From Bugula neritina (Eukaryota; Bryozoa; Gymnolaemata; Cheilostomatida; Bugulidae), in assembly GCA_964035545.1 (NCBI GenBank), contig OZ037773.1, positions 1,122,751 to 1,186,750 on the forward strand: a DNA stretch of 64,000 nucleotides. The letters run 5' to 3'. Shown here piece after piece: positions 11,414-23,820 of this stretch. Numbering within the stretch: position 1 is the stretch's first letter; each line of letters begins with the position of its first letter. The notes under the pieces were generated by a model, which saw nothing but the letters and a program-made list of their open reading frames with translations, made no database searches and was not told where the DNA came from. The translations under genes and the position numbers were made by a program.

Positions 11414-11690
11414 TGTGAGCCGAAGCTCGTGCGAAGTCGGAGGCCGAAGGCGCGATGTCGGAGGGGCCTGTCCGAGATCGGACAGGATCCCCTCCGATGT
11501 CGGTCGGCGGAACTCCGAACTTCGTACGAGTTTCGGATCCCCACCAGTGACGGGGACTTTTGCAGTATATAGGTGCGAGTTTTTCCAGTCTAAATCAGTC
11601 TAACACTGGAGCTCGCAGAGGAAACTACTACATACATCAATAAAGGCTATTAGAATCAATATTTTACCAAGACTTTTATTTAACAATCAC
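11414..11690 (+). mobile_element. LTR-like segment with large GC-rich hairpin, TATA box and poly(A) signal
   Basis: A GC-rich island stands out from the AT-rich surroundings. It folds back on itself: CCTGTCCGA GA TCGGACAGG at 11467-11486, flanked by TCGGAGGGG and CCCCTCCGA, with outer arms CCGAAGCTCGT (11420-11430) and ACGAGTTTCGG (11526-11536). A TATATAG follows at 11566-11572 and AATAAA at 11639-11644, the spacing of an LTR U3-R unit. TGTGAGCC at 11414 could be the start; a CA end near 11681 is possible, but I found no target duplication. It may be a solo LTR or a promoter-bearing short element. Confidence 0.4.
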
Positions 11691-11779
11691 AAGTATTGGC
11701 ATGCAGACTACTTGTCTATTTTATTAAACCCGCAAAATCATAACAATATTGAATGAATTGTTCTTTTTCTTACAGTATT

Positions 11780-12075
11780 TTCACGAGAAGATCTAGTCAG
11801 TGAGTCCTGCGTTTCTGTTTGAGAGGCTAAAGGCCAAGCTGAGAACATGGGTCGGTAACACTTTCTCGTCCCTTTAATCCAGCAATAAAGCTTACTGCCT
11901 TGTGCTCTAACATTTCCAGAAACTCAGTGTCTTTAGCTACTGTTGGATCCCATACGATATCTACGTACTCAAAAATGGGACAGATTAGTGTAGGCCTGTA
12001 GCTTACCTTCTCTGGGGGCATCATGTAGAACATGTTCAAGTGCTCCCAGAATTTTTGAGGCCTTTTCCTTTTCAA
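11780..12075 (-). pseudogene. LINE reverse transcriptase C-terminal relic
   Basis: The minus strand reads a degraded version of the block typical of the end of non-LTR reverse transcriptases: R-P-x-x-x-x-x-x-E-Y, then V-W-D-P, then LE-x-x-x-x-x-A-x-x-F and an S-V-T-x-x-x-x-x-L-G region. The open stretch is about 82 codons and ends in a stop. No upstream RT domain remains. This is a 5'-truncated dead copy. Confidence 0.7.
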
Positions 12076-13124
12076 ATGTAATATGATTGCTGTAGTTGTA
12101 ATTTAATAATTACATTTAGTGGCTAGCTTTGGCTGGCATTTGATATTGGCTGTCTGCATAATATGGAATAGTATTGTTATCTGTATAAACTTCAGACTGC
12201 CATTGCCCTACCAACAGACAGCCCATATCAATAAGGTAAATAGATGAATAGACACATTTCCATTTAGTATTGTAACAGCTTGACTTTACTCCTTATAATT
12301 TGGATTACGTAATCATTAATGCATTAAGCTATATGAGTGAGGGCTAGCTCACTTGAGGCTTGACAATACCCCTACAAACAAAATTTTGTGCAATAAAAAT
12401 ATTATACAGGTTGTTCATGTACTATAGTATTGACCTTGACCTACGATATAGCCTTTGATTAAAGTAGAAAGGTTAGCTCTTCTATATCAATATTTACCCA
12501 GCATGGAAATCCTTGTTTATCTTTGAGTTAGACTAGAATTGATAAGCAGATTTTTGTGGTAGAAATATTATTATATTGAGCTGAATCTGCTGCTATGTAC
12601 AACAACCTCTGGAAGACAACTCCTATGCTAGAGCTAATGGTACACATAATATGGAGCTTACAAACCAGTTAATCAACAGACCATTAAATGGTATTTATAC
12701 ATACTGTATTGGCAAATTAAATTAATTGAAAAAATTAAAGCTAAGGGACGGATGGCAGACATTAAAGGCTAAAGATTGAATTACCCGATCAAAAGCTGAG
12801 AAAATATTATTGAAACTTAGGCTAAAAATGTGGAAATTCAATACAAATACTGGTAATGTAGTATTTTGATTAGATTTCAGAAGCACATAAACATAACATT
12901 TAAGGCATAACTAAACCTCCAAAGTTATAAGAGCAGTATGAGTGTCAGAGGACAAGCTGCAGTGTTAGCTGTCTCCCCCTGAAGTCAGATGTAAAGAGGA
13001 ACACTTGATGTCACAATTCAGGCAGTCCCCAGTTACGTAATACTAAGCGTGTCGGTTGTAACGTGTCGGGTGTAACGTGTCAGGTGTAATGGAGATGGAA
13101 TCAGCTCATCCTAGTATCAACCTC
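12076..13124. other. Intergenic, no feature recognised
   Basis: AT-rich sequence without a coding frame I can support. Three short degenerate GTGTCGGTTGTAACGTGTC-like tandem units lie at about 13050-13090, just past the TBCB stop codon. Confidence 0.5.
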
Positions 13125-16100
13125 TCAAAACTCATCTAAGTCATCGTCACTGAATCCTTCCTCTGGAAAGTTGCCAACTTCAACTGACTCTACCTTCACG
13201 AATCCACCATACTTGGGTGGACATTCAAAGTATCTCTTTCCCTGCACACTGAAACACACCACACCTTTCATATTCTAAAGAGTCTAAACTTGCGGGTCAA
13301 ACAGTGCAGAGTTACATCATTGTTAGTGACCTTGTCATTACAACGATTATAAAATCATATTTAGTGTGCATCCCTAATACATCAAAACTACTATATTATA
13401 ATGAAGGGTTTGTGAATTTAGAAGATTTGAGCATACCAGGTGCAGCAAGTCTTTTTTGATAAGCACTCACCAAGTTAATTACTAATTACAGTCACTTTGT
13501 CATTCCACACATTACAGTCCACGGGAGTTTACAATGACAACCAAGATAAGGTACTGTCTAAAGCTGACAGATAAAAAAAGCTGTCAAATTAGCAAAACTC
13601 ACAGGCCATCATTCTTGCCGTGAGGTTCGTCATACTTAACTCCTACCCAAACACCCTCTTTAAACTCCGTCTCTCCAACGTACATGATGGTGCCACGCCT
13701 CTTGGGGTTCCCAGCTACCGTTATTTCACACCTTACAAATACAACTCAGAAATAAAATTCAAACAGACAAAATAATGTAAAGTGTCATTATGATGTCAAG
13801 AATTATACTCAGTGATAGGCTAGAATCTAGATCATTGCTAGAAAATTATAGGGTAGTAATAGCATAGTAATAATATAGTAGTAATAATATAGCAGTAATA
13901 ATATAGCAGTAATTATATAGCAATAGTAATATAGCAGTAATAATATAGCAGTAATTATATAGCAATAGTAATATAGCAGTAATAATATAGCAGTAATAAT
14001 ATAGCAGTAATAATATAGCAGTAATAATAATATAGCAGTAATAATATAGTAGTTATAATATAGTAGTAACAATATAGTAGTAATAATATAGCAGTAATAA
14101 TATAGCAGTAATAATAATATAGCATTGCTCCCACCTATCACCGACATTCATGACACTAGCCAACGCCTTTTCTTTCTCTTCTTTCAATCTCCTAGCCTCT
14201 TCCTGTCTTTGAACTTCTTCGGGCTGCTGCTCAGCGAACCTCCCTAATTTCATTCGCTGTTTAAATGCTCTAAAACAATTAAAATTCCATCTTTAGCTCT
14301 TTGAATCTACTGAAATATCGTGAATGAGCAACGGGAACTGCAACGACACACTTATGATAATCTTCATGTGGTGTCTATCACAAGGTCAGCACTATATAGA
14401 CTGAGGCCATACCGTACAGAATCTGTGCGCTTATTGTATTCCTCCTTTGAAATTTCAAATTTCTCTACTTTAGATACGTCTTCAAACTCTCCAAGCTTCT
14501 TAGCAGGATCGGTGACCTAGATATTGAGTAAGTAAGTAGGTCACGGAAAATAAAACTATAATAGAGCATCTTAGATGCTTTCTGTTGCATTAAGCAGTTC
14601 AATTACTATCTAAATACATACCTATCCAATGAATAGGCTTAATAGATAACAGATATAGGTCATGTAACTCTGCATCATATGTTCAGTCATATTTCATACA
14701 ACATGCCTTCGGCATTGTCTAACAATGTACTACTTAAACCAATTGAAGGGAAAGTCTGAGAAACTCCACCATCTAACTTAAAAGTTGATCAAATAAATTG
14801 GAAGAATTTACTCCGGAAAAATCTAATAAAAGTTTGAGATTCATGAAAACTTGGAAAATCTATGTCATCACAGCATCATGGAATACCAACATAATTACAA
14901 CGCCTGAAATTTAATAGCAAACAACACTAACATGTAGCCTCATATCATTGTCCACTGGGTATGAGCCAAAAAGGGCATCGTCATCATCCAGCCGACAAAC
15001 CAGCTTGTCGTGTTTATCATAAATTTCTAGCTTCATGTGAGCTGAGCTGCATCCCGTTTGTAGCTCCAACTTACTCTAAAATTGACACATAGAATAAAAT
15101 GTGATTATTATCATTGAAACTAAATACAAAATAGAAATAACCCAGTTAAAATGGCATCATTTTTCATAGTTGAGTTATATTAGAGTATAAGTACCTAATA
15201 GTTAAGCACAAGTAGAAACTAATCACATAACCATACACCATGTTGTTGTTGCTGAAGCTTTATTCTTAGGTGGTATGGTTGGCCATGAGTTGAATAATTT
15301 TTAGTAAACACTGTTATATATGCACACAGATTATTCCAATCCATTCAAATCATTGTGAAAGCACTTTGAAATAAAAATAATTTAAAAATCATCATTTATT
15401 TGAAGTTGAAAATATTCAAATAGTTTCAAAATGAAAATAAATAAAACTCCTTAACTTTTAGTCAAAATTATTGAATAAATAGATTCAAAATCTACTTAGT
15501 GGGTGCATCTCAATTGAGAAAATTGAAAATTATGTAGACTAAAACCATGGTTATTTAATGCCTGGTAGCCACTGGTTGACAGTGTTACCATAATTACATA
15601 GTATAAGCAACAATTGTAAATGCTAGTTTGAGCCATTAAAATGAGAATGAGTAGTAAATGAGCTGTCAGACACTGATAGAGACACCACAATGACAATTTT
15701 TAGGCTGATAGTTTCTCATCAGGTTTAACTAACTTGAAGTAGACTAAGACTACAAAAATTTTCTGTTACTCACCTAAAAGTAAATGATTTTAATTACTAA
15801 TTTAAATTAATAGCATGAGTATTACTAGCACTAATAGTAGGTAATACTAATACTATTACAGCATTACTAATACTAATAGTAATAGTAATACTCACTTAGA
15901 GCTAGTTTTACATATTTACAAATAACTAATAAGATTAAGTGGAACTTCAACTTCGAGAGCAACTGCAAGCTATACTAATACTCAAAGTCAAAGCTAAAGT
16001 TATGCATATCTTTTGACTTATACTAATACTTAGTTACAGTAACTTATTGACTAGTGACAAACAACTAGCTCTATGGGCTATGAGTATGTCTAGTGACTAT

Positions 16101-16301
16101 TCTTACACTTACAGTTACTCTCACTCGGATTTAGCTTTAGCTTGCGTTTCACTTTTAGTTTTACTTTTACTTTTAGCTTACCTTCAACTCAACGATTTTG
16201 CAATCTTTAGGAACTTTTCTTTCTGAAAGAAACGATGTTGCATTACTAGAAACTTTTACGTGAACTATTGATTCTGTTATAACTGAAAATTCCCCAGCCA
16301 T
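13125..16301 (-). CDS. TBCB: Tubulin-folding cofactor B (tubulin-specific chaperone B), six exons
   Basis: TBCB binds alpha-tubulin after CCT and, with TBCE, helps assemble or dissociate the tubulin heterodimer in the cytosol. Coding exons (minus): 16182-16301, 14932-15075, 14413-14516, 14135-14269, 13603-13731, 13125-13248; phases agree throughout and give 251 residues against about 244 in human. Residues 1-100 form a ubiquitin-like domain (KLEL...[14 protein letters not shown]). A charged coiled-coil with [16 protein letters not shown] follows at about 125-160. A CAP-Gly domain occupies about 165-235 ([45 protein letters not shown]). The C-terminus is DDDLDEF, keeping the acidic, aromatic end used by CAP-Gly partners. 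The start ATG at 16299-16301 opens MAGEFSV. Intron 4 carries a TAATATAGCAG-type repeat. Confidence 0.94.
13838..14125. repeat. AT-rich tandem repeat in a TBCB intron
   Basis: Irregular tandem copies of an about 12-base unit, TAATATAGCAGTAA, with variants TAGTAGTAA and TAGCAATAG. It sits entirely between TBCB exons 4 and 5. Open frames read through it are artefacts of the repeat. Confidence 0.85.
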
Positions 16302-18480
16302 TGTGATTGTGATGGTTTATTTTTTAGCTTACAGTTTCAAATAAATAACTGCGACTTGGTATAACTATAAGTATTAGTATAAGTTTAAGTATAACATGTA
16401 TTGATTTGGAAGTAGAAAGAATAAAACATTTAGCCCGTAGTACCATGTACGTGACACATATCTTTCAATCATTTGTATGGGTCGGTTAAGCCTTTGATTT
16501 TGAAAACTGTCCATCAGGTTTTGACTATAAACAGCCGATCCCGTTAAATACTTTCTTAAACATTTTGCATCGCGATAATGAATGGTTTTACTAGCAGCTC
16601 GAAATTAAAAGTGACGGAGTGCAATAATTTGGAATTCTCAAGTTTGAAATTGGAGTTAATTGAAATTCTTAGCTAAAAACTCGAGAGCCACAAATTACTG
16701 CGCTCAGTCACCCTCAACTTGAAGCTGCTTATAGTACCATTCTTTAATACCCGTTGGTCTTTAATTATAAGTCAGTATGAGTATTATCACTATTACTATT
16801 AGTATTAAAACTATTATGATTAATTATCAGTCAGTATATCAATATGACTCACTATATCAGTATGTGTATCACAATCGTTATGATTCTACAACTAAAATAA
16901 TAATCTTCCTCAAGCACATCTTTTTGATAATATATTGTAATCATATCATATTGTATTGTTCAATTTGACACACAGGACAGACTCAGAGATGTTATTCACA
17001 CTTATACTTATAGTTATTGTTAACTATTGAATTATCATTATTGATTATAATTATTAATAATTATTAAATTATAATATTATTATTGATAATAATTATAATT
17101 TTAATTTAAAATTTTTACTTTAATTTAACTTTTACTTATAGTTATACTAATACTTATACTTATAGTTATAGACTGTAATAATCCTTACTTATAGTTATGG
17201 TTATATTAATATTACTATTACTATTAGTTAGCAGAGTGTTCTAATTTTTACGAGGTGAGTTACTACTAGTGATTACTATTATAACTATTAGATTTAGTGT
17301 TACTCTATTAGTTGGAGTTTTAGCTTAAGCTTCTACTAGTGCTAGTGTTTCTAGTTCTAGTTGTATCTTCATCTTTAGCTTGATCATGTAATTGTCTTTT
17401 GTGGTTCACTTTTCATCAGTCGATTTAAAATACTGATTGTAATACTACTGCTAGTAGTAATAGTAATACTAAATCTAATACTAATAAACATAGTAATAAC
17501 AGTGCTGAGTTATGCTCATACTCATAGTCATAGTGGTACTAATACTGATAGTTAATGTCATGCTCACTGAATCTGATACTCATACTGATGGTCACAGTTA
17601 ATGTGATACTGATAGTCTGATACCAGGACTGGTGATGCACTTGTTATGATAAAAATTCAACGTTTAAAGTTATTGTGAACTCACTGGATAATAATTATAT
17701 TGTGTTGTAGGCTTGTAGCCTTCTGGTTAGCTAAGGTCTGTGTATCAGTATGGTTTGCTTGGCTTGGCTTGCGATCAATCTGTAGGGGGAGTTAGGACTC
17801 CAAGTTAGGGTACCGGTATTTGTTTAGTGGTACACAGGAAACTAGGATCCTGGGCTAGCACTCACTAACACACCCTAGCACATTCTATTTTATTCATACA
17901 CACAAGTTCTATCTCTATTCTCTTCTCATACACACTCTCTTTTATATGTACCACATTCATACAGGCCACACTTACACTATACCCATAGTAATGTAACTAG
18001 AACACCCAAACACAGTTGTACGCTCTCCACACACATACCAATAAGAGAAGACAACCAACTAAGTTGAACAATATGATATAACACACTGATGCAGTGATAG
18101 TGAGAGATGGTAGTAGTAATAATAATGCTTTGCTAATAGTAATATTCTAATATTAATAGACCAGTGCTCATGCTCAACTGGTCTTACGATTACTGATACT
18201 CAAACGATACTCATAGTCAATGTCATTCCCATTGTGATTGTCATACTCATAGTACCATACTCTGTCAGAGTAATGCAAAAGGTAATAGGTTGATACTAAT
18301 AGTGATACTCATACTCACATTTATACTGATAACTAGTAAATTTTATTCACACTGATAATGATAATCATAATTGCTGACTATCATAATCATAATAAATATA
18401 ATTCATATTATGATCATAATAGGCGATAGTCACTATTACTATGATATTGTCATTGATAGGGATTGTTATTATTGACTAAT
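15820..18480. repeat. Degenerate simple-sequence tracts (ACTAATACT / CTCATAGTG type)
   Basis: Outside TBCB exon 1 this region is dominated by loose runs built from TACTAAT, AGTATTAG, CTCATAGTCAT and TTATAGTTAT words, most dense at 15820-16170, 16770-17300, 17430-17620 and 18100-18480. The words are close to their own inverse complement, so both strands look alike. There is no uniform period. Similar tracts recur at 54180-54460 and 55050-55540. No gene recognised between 16302 and 18520. Confidence 0.6.
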
Positions 18481-18522
18481 TTTATTACATTTTTTTGTTG
18501 GTATAAACTTTCAGTTTCATTA

Positions 18523-18861
18523 TCAACCTATTTCTGCTACTACTAGTACTAGGCTGGGATGCATAGAACTTTTCTCAAGATGTGAGCTTATCCTAGTAAA
18601 ACTGTCGGCTGAATCAGTGTGTATTCTTGTCTCAGCTACTCTATGTAATGCTATCAAATCGACAGTCTTGTATGTAGTTCCAAGACCTCTTATTACAACG
18701 ACTTGTGTTGTTGCTTTCCAAAAGCAGGTTGTTTTAGTGCTAAGTCTTGATATTTTCTTATCTTCTCTGATTTTTCTTTTTTTTCTCAGTAATGCTTTGT
18801 ATTCCAGAACTTCTTCACCTTTCAAACACTTATGCAGATAATTAGCTGTCACTGCATGCAA
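18523..18861 (-). other. Unassigned 112-codon open frame
   Basis: A minus-strand frame of 112 codons in a region otherwise rich in stops. Residues 14-40 are strongly basic (KALLRKKRKIREDKKIS). I recognise no domain, no splice partners and no promoter. It may be an old transposon fragment or chance. Confidence 0.2.
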
Positions 18862-19351
18862 CTTTGTCAGATTCTTAATTCAGAATCTTTGAATTTGGTC
18901 TTGGTTATTGCCAGTTGAGTATTTTGCTTACTATCTTCTTCACATCAGCTACCTTAATATTTGAGTTCTCATTTCTCTCTATGTGCTCCAATTTGTTATT
19001 TGCAAATCTGAAATCTTTTGATATTGAATATATTTAATTATATAGTTTATCCTAATCGTTGTAACCATTCCCACAGCATCATTACTACTTTAATGATCAT
19101 TTTTATATTGTTTATATTCTTAAAATAGAAGACTGTTTAGGGAAATTTAAATAAGTGTATTCACATTTGGAGTGATTTGCAGCCAATCAAACTTATGATT
19201 AGCATTGTTCAAGTAAAGGTTTACGGTAATAATATTTCTATGTTGTTTGCCAGCTGCTGTGGACTAAATAAAAGTTTTGAATTTAAAGCCATTCCTCTTC
19301 CTGTAGTGCTCATTTGGCTTCCAGAGATATGAGTTCCTTAGCATGGACACT

Positions 19352-19378
19352 AACAGCCACCCACTAAGTGGGTGGCTT
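19352..19378. other. Perfect 10-bp-arm hairpin
   Basis: GCCACCCACT-A-AGTGGGTGGC is a perfect inverted repeat with one-base spacer, framed by CTAA and TTAG, which are also mutually complementary. It is GC-rich in an AT-rich setting. No terminator or RNA gene context is visible; function unknown. Confidence 0.6.
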
Positions 19379-19619
19379 AGTTTGCATTCGTTACACTGTT
19401 TGATTCCTAATTTATTTCATTTTTAGTAACATTTTATTTCCAAGCTTCTCATTACGAATGAATTTTTCATTTAATGTTTGGAAACAGTTGCATCAAATGA
19501 AACCACAATCAATTTTTTTCACCCATTTTCACCTATCTCCGCTTTGCCCTGTTTGGGTAGCGGGACGACCATAAGTTCAGTGTGATATAATCTTGTGGTT
19601 CTAACTTCTACAAAAGTAG

Positions 19620-21160
19620 CTATAACTGCTGTATTGGACCTACTATATACTGTAACTACTGTATAATACCTACTATACACTGTAACTACTGTATAATACC
19701 TACTATATACTGTAATTACTGTATACTACCTACTATATACTGTAACTGCTGTATAATACCTACTATACACTGTAACTACTGTATAATACCTACTATACAC
19801 TGTAACTACTGTATAATACCTACTATATACTGTAACTACTGTATAATACCTACTATATACTGTAACTACTGTATAATACCTACTATATACTGTAACTACT
19901 GTATGATACCTACTCTATACTGTAACTACTGTATAATACCTACTACATGCTGTAACTACTGTATAATACCTACTACATACTGTAACTACTGTATAATACC
20001 TACTACATACTGTAACTACTGTATAATACCTACTATACACTGTAATTACTGTATAATACCTACTACATACTGTAACTACTGTATAATACCTACTACATAC
20101 TGTAACTACTGTATAATACCTACTATATACTGTAACTACTGTATAATACCTACTATACACTGTAACTACTGTATAATACCTACTATATACTGTAACTACT
20201 GTATGATACCTACTCTATACTGTAACTACTGTATAATACCTACTACATGCTGTAACTACTGTATAATACCTACTACATACTGTAACTACTGTATAATACC
20301 TACTATATACTGTAACTACTGTATGATACCTACTCTATACTGTAACTACTGTATAATACCTACTACATACTGTAACTACTGTATAATACCTACTATATAC
20401 TGTAACTACTGTATAATACCTACTATACACTGTAACTACTGTATAATACCTACTATATACTGTAACTACTGTATGATACCTACTCTATACTGTAACTACT
20501 GTATAATACCTACTACATGCTGTAACTACTGTATAATACCTACTACATACTGTAACTACTGTATAATACATACTGTAACTACTGTATAATACCTACTACA
20601 TACTGTAACTACTGTATAATACCTACTATATACTGTAACTACTGTATACTACCTACTATATACTGTAACTACTGTATAATACCTACTATATACTGTAACT
20701 ACTGTATAATACCTACTATATACTGTAACTACTGTATACTACCTACTATATACTGTAACTACTGTATAATACCTACTACATGCTGTAACTACTGTATAGT
20801 ACCTACTACATACTGTAACTGCTGTATAATACCTACTATATACTGTAACTACTGTATACTACCTACTATATACTGTAACTACTGTATAATACCTACTATA
20901 TACTGTAACTACTGTATACTACCTACTACATACTGCAACTACTGTATAATACCTACTAGATACTGTAACTACTGTATAATACCTACTATATACTGTAACT
21001 ACTGTATAATACCTACTATACACTGTAAATGCTGTATAATACCTACTATATACTGTAACTACTGTATCGTACCTACTATATACTGTAACTACTGTATAAT
21101 ATCTACTATATACTGTAACTACTGTAGAACACCTAATATATACTGTAACTACTGTATATT
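19620..21160. repeat. 30-bp minisatellite, about 51 units
   Basis: Tandem units of the form TACTGTAACTACTGTATAAT-ACCTACTATA. Variants include TACTACATGC, CTCTATAC and GTATGATACC. Marker variants (GTATGATACC followed by CTCTATAC) recur at about 19903, 20203, 20323 and 20473, spacings that are multiples of 30 bp, showing higher-order duplication. One unit is shortened near 20565, shifting the phase. Because 30 is divisible by 3 the array reads as a ten-residue repeat on both strands; I regard that as non-coding. Units decay at the right end (21000-21160). Confidence 0.95.
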
Positions 21161-21169
21161 TCCCAGAAA

Positions 21170-22639
21170 CGAATGACTGCCACTGAATCAAGGAAACTCA
21201 ATAGAAATCACAGCAGCAGCATGAAGACGGAAATATGAGGAACAACTAGTAGTAAAAAAGATGAACAGACAACTCCTGCTAGAGGAAAAGAAAGTGCTAG
21301 AAAAGTCAGAGAATCACTTGAGTAACTTTGATGTGGCATTACAGCCCTAAATATAGAAGAAATCTGGAACTGTGTCAGCTCTACGTCAGTAAACAAGGAC
21401 AGCACTTTGGAGTAGCAGTGATTGTTAGATGGAGAGAATTCTGGTGTGTCCAGTTCTGCAGTTTACCATGTGTAGAATAGTATCTCTGGTTCAAGCTGAA
21501 AATTTATGTATACAATTTCTGGTAGCCTACATATATTTTAATTCAGCTGAGTTTTAGTTAATTGCTTTTTTAACACTAGGTAGTTGTCTTCTCATTGCAC
21601 ACATAATGCTCTTTTCCCATTTGCTTTGGTCAACCTAATGCCCTTTCTATACCTTAGGCTATACATGTGGAGACGATGAGGAAAAGCATGAAGTGTTCCA
21701 GTGATTAGCAGGAAACAGGATGTAATCCCACAATGCAACACCTAGGTCTTAGACTCAGCTAGAGTCCACTCTTGCAGTTATATTGTGTTTTGTATCTAAA
21801 CAGGTCCAGTCTTTAAACTGCATCCATTGTCTCTTTATGTTGTCTGTTTATATTGTATTGATACCATTCTCTACTAGGTTTGAAGAGTATTATCTTTTAC
21901 GTTCTATTGTATGGATATTGTGCTTTTTTCTCATTACAGCACAATATAAAACTTATAAAATATAAAAATTAATAAAAAGGCAATCACAATGTTTTCATTT
22001 GAAGTAGAAACGAGCATTTTTGCTAACATTATAACTATCATAAATCACTATCAGTATTCACTAGTAGCTATCAGTATTCACTAGTAATTATCAGTACTCA
22101 TTACGTATGCAAAATGTTCAGGCGTAGCTTAGCTTCATGTCTCCTATCCACAAGAGCTGATAGGTGTATATTAGACTGGACTCCTCAACAAGTATGGGGT
22201 TCCCTCCCCCTTAGCTACAGTAAGCATGGTCCTCAGTATCACCCATTCAGCCAGAGCATTAAACCCAGCACTATATGAGAGAGTGGGTTGCAGTTTGGGG
22301 ATGATGCTTGCCCTGCCACCAATTTGATAAGCACAGCCAGTTCTCTGAGGCTATTGGGAGATTTCAGATCTTTGACTAGCCAGGGGCTGCTGTGACAAGA
22401 ATACTATACAGGGTTGTGATTGTCAGCTCACACATCCATTGCACCATTAAACTCAGTTATCGACCAGCAGAAAGTTGTTTGTAAGTTGTCTTCTCTATGA
22501 CTTTAAAAGCTACAATTCTTCTGCTACAATTCCATCAGCAGATAAGTGAGTGCTGTGAAAATCTACAAATAACACATGTAAATAAATTGATCATTACAGC
22601 TGTTGTGGTTGAATTGGATTGAGTTTGTTTGTTTGTATT
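21170..22639. other. Intergenic, no gene recognised
   Basis: No supported coding sequence. Short repeats of TATCAGTATTCACTAGTA occur at 22040-22100. The stretch 22100-22600 is less AT-rich and may be part of the degraded LINE 3' region that follows on the minus strand, but I cannot show it. Confidence 0.4.
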
Positions 22640-22729
22640 TTCATCATAATAGTAGTTTGTCATAGTTTGAAAAATAGAAAAAAATCAGTGATGAGGGTCC
22701 ATATGCACAATAGCGAAGCTAGTCGAGGT

Positions 22730-22915
22730 GCTGGACCCAGAGGTAGCAGCCAGCAGAGCCCGCATGACGCGGACCCTAAATCAGTGAGTCAAGCAGGAAC
22801 TGCTTCAAGGCCACCGCAAACTCACTCCTACTTCGTATCTCCCTCAGATGTTTTGGGAGGGAGTTCCAGGCGTCGGCCATCTGATAGGTAACACTTCTAT
22901 TTGAAAAATTTACAA
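22730..22915 (-). pseudogene. LINE ORF2 C-terminal fragment
   Basis: Read on the minus strand from about 22910 the sequence encodes IVNFSNRSVTYQMADAWNSL followed by PKHLREIRS, then a stop near 22813. The block with W-N-S-L-P followed by a short basic helix is the usual C-terminal signature of Jockey/CR1/RTE-like non-LTR retrotransposon proteins. Downstream codons are broken. The adjacent duplicated block (22896-23820) would lie upstream in LINE sense and is not recognisably coding. Confidence 0.5.
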
Positions 22916-23820
22916 TTGTGTGGCCAGGTAGAAACGTGTCTACACAAGTGAATTCACTCCAGCAGTATTACAATAGCAAAACCAGAGGCATTTGTACAGA
23001 CCTTTAGGGATAACTCCAGCTTCTCTCTCTCACCATTATCAGCACTGAGCAGTTTCACTTGAGAAGACAACTACCACAATGTTTTTTTCATTGCTGGATA
23101 ATAATGTAAAGTCATTAAGTTTTTTACAAAACTGTACAAGAGCCTGTGTATACAGGTTTCCAAATCACAACACTAACATGTGAGCTGCTTTAACATATAG
23201 CCATTATGATACTTCCAGTTTGCTCTCAAACTATCAGCAAATTAACAGAAAATCTTTGCTGCTGATTACACTTTTTTCACCATTTCACACCTAATATCTT
23301 TAGACCCTGGCTGCCGAACAAATAACTGATTTAGATAGCCGCTTATGGATTGGATTGGATTGAGTCATTTGAATAATCTACAACTGTTTGGCCAGGTAGA
23401 AACGTGTCTACACAAGTGAATTCACTCCAGCAGTATTACAATAGCAAAACTCAAAGCATTTGTACAGACCTTTAGGGATAACTCCAGCTTGTCTCCCTCA
23501 CCAACCATTAGAGCGCTGAAGAGTTTCACTTGAGAAGACAACTACCACAATGTTTTTTCATTGCTGAATAATAATGTAAAGTTAATAAGTTTATTACAAA
23601 ATTGTACAAGAGCCTATGTATACAGGTTTCCAAATCACAACACCAACATGTGAAGTGCTTTAACAAATAGCCATTATGATACTTCCAGTTTGCTCTCAAA
23701 CGATCAGCAAATTAACAGAAAACCTTTGCTGCTGATTATACTTTTTTCATCATTTCACACTTCATATCTTTAGACCATGACTGCTGGACAAATAGCCGAT
23801 TTAGATAACAGCTTATGCAA
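22896..23820. repeat. Tandem duplication, 468-bp period, two copies
   Basis: The block starting near GGCCAGGTAGAAACGTGTC at 22921 recurs from 23389 with high identity (only scattered substitutions and small indels) to about 23820. Both copies share a TTTGGCCAGG...ACTTCCAGTTTGCTCTC structure. A TTGGATTGGATTGAGTC motif sits at the junction (about 23346) and a related TTGAATTGGATTGAGTT at 22610. The first copy overlaps the LINE-like fragment, so the duplicated unit may be transposon 3' sequence. Confidence 0.85.

Noticed and set aside
19903-20589. 228-codon open frame with a ten-residue repeat
   Set aside because: Reads the 30-bp minisatellite, which is open on both strands because the period is divisible by 3; no start context, splice sites or flanking coding sequence.
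19620-21160. CRISPR-like regular array
   Set aside because: Units are contiguous with no unique spacers, and the genome is eukaryotic.
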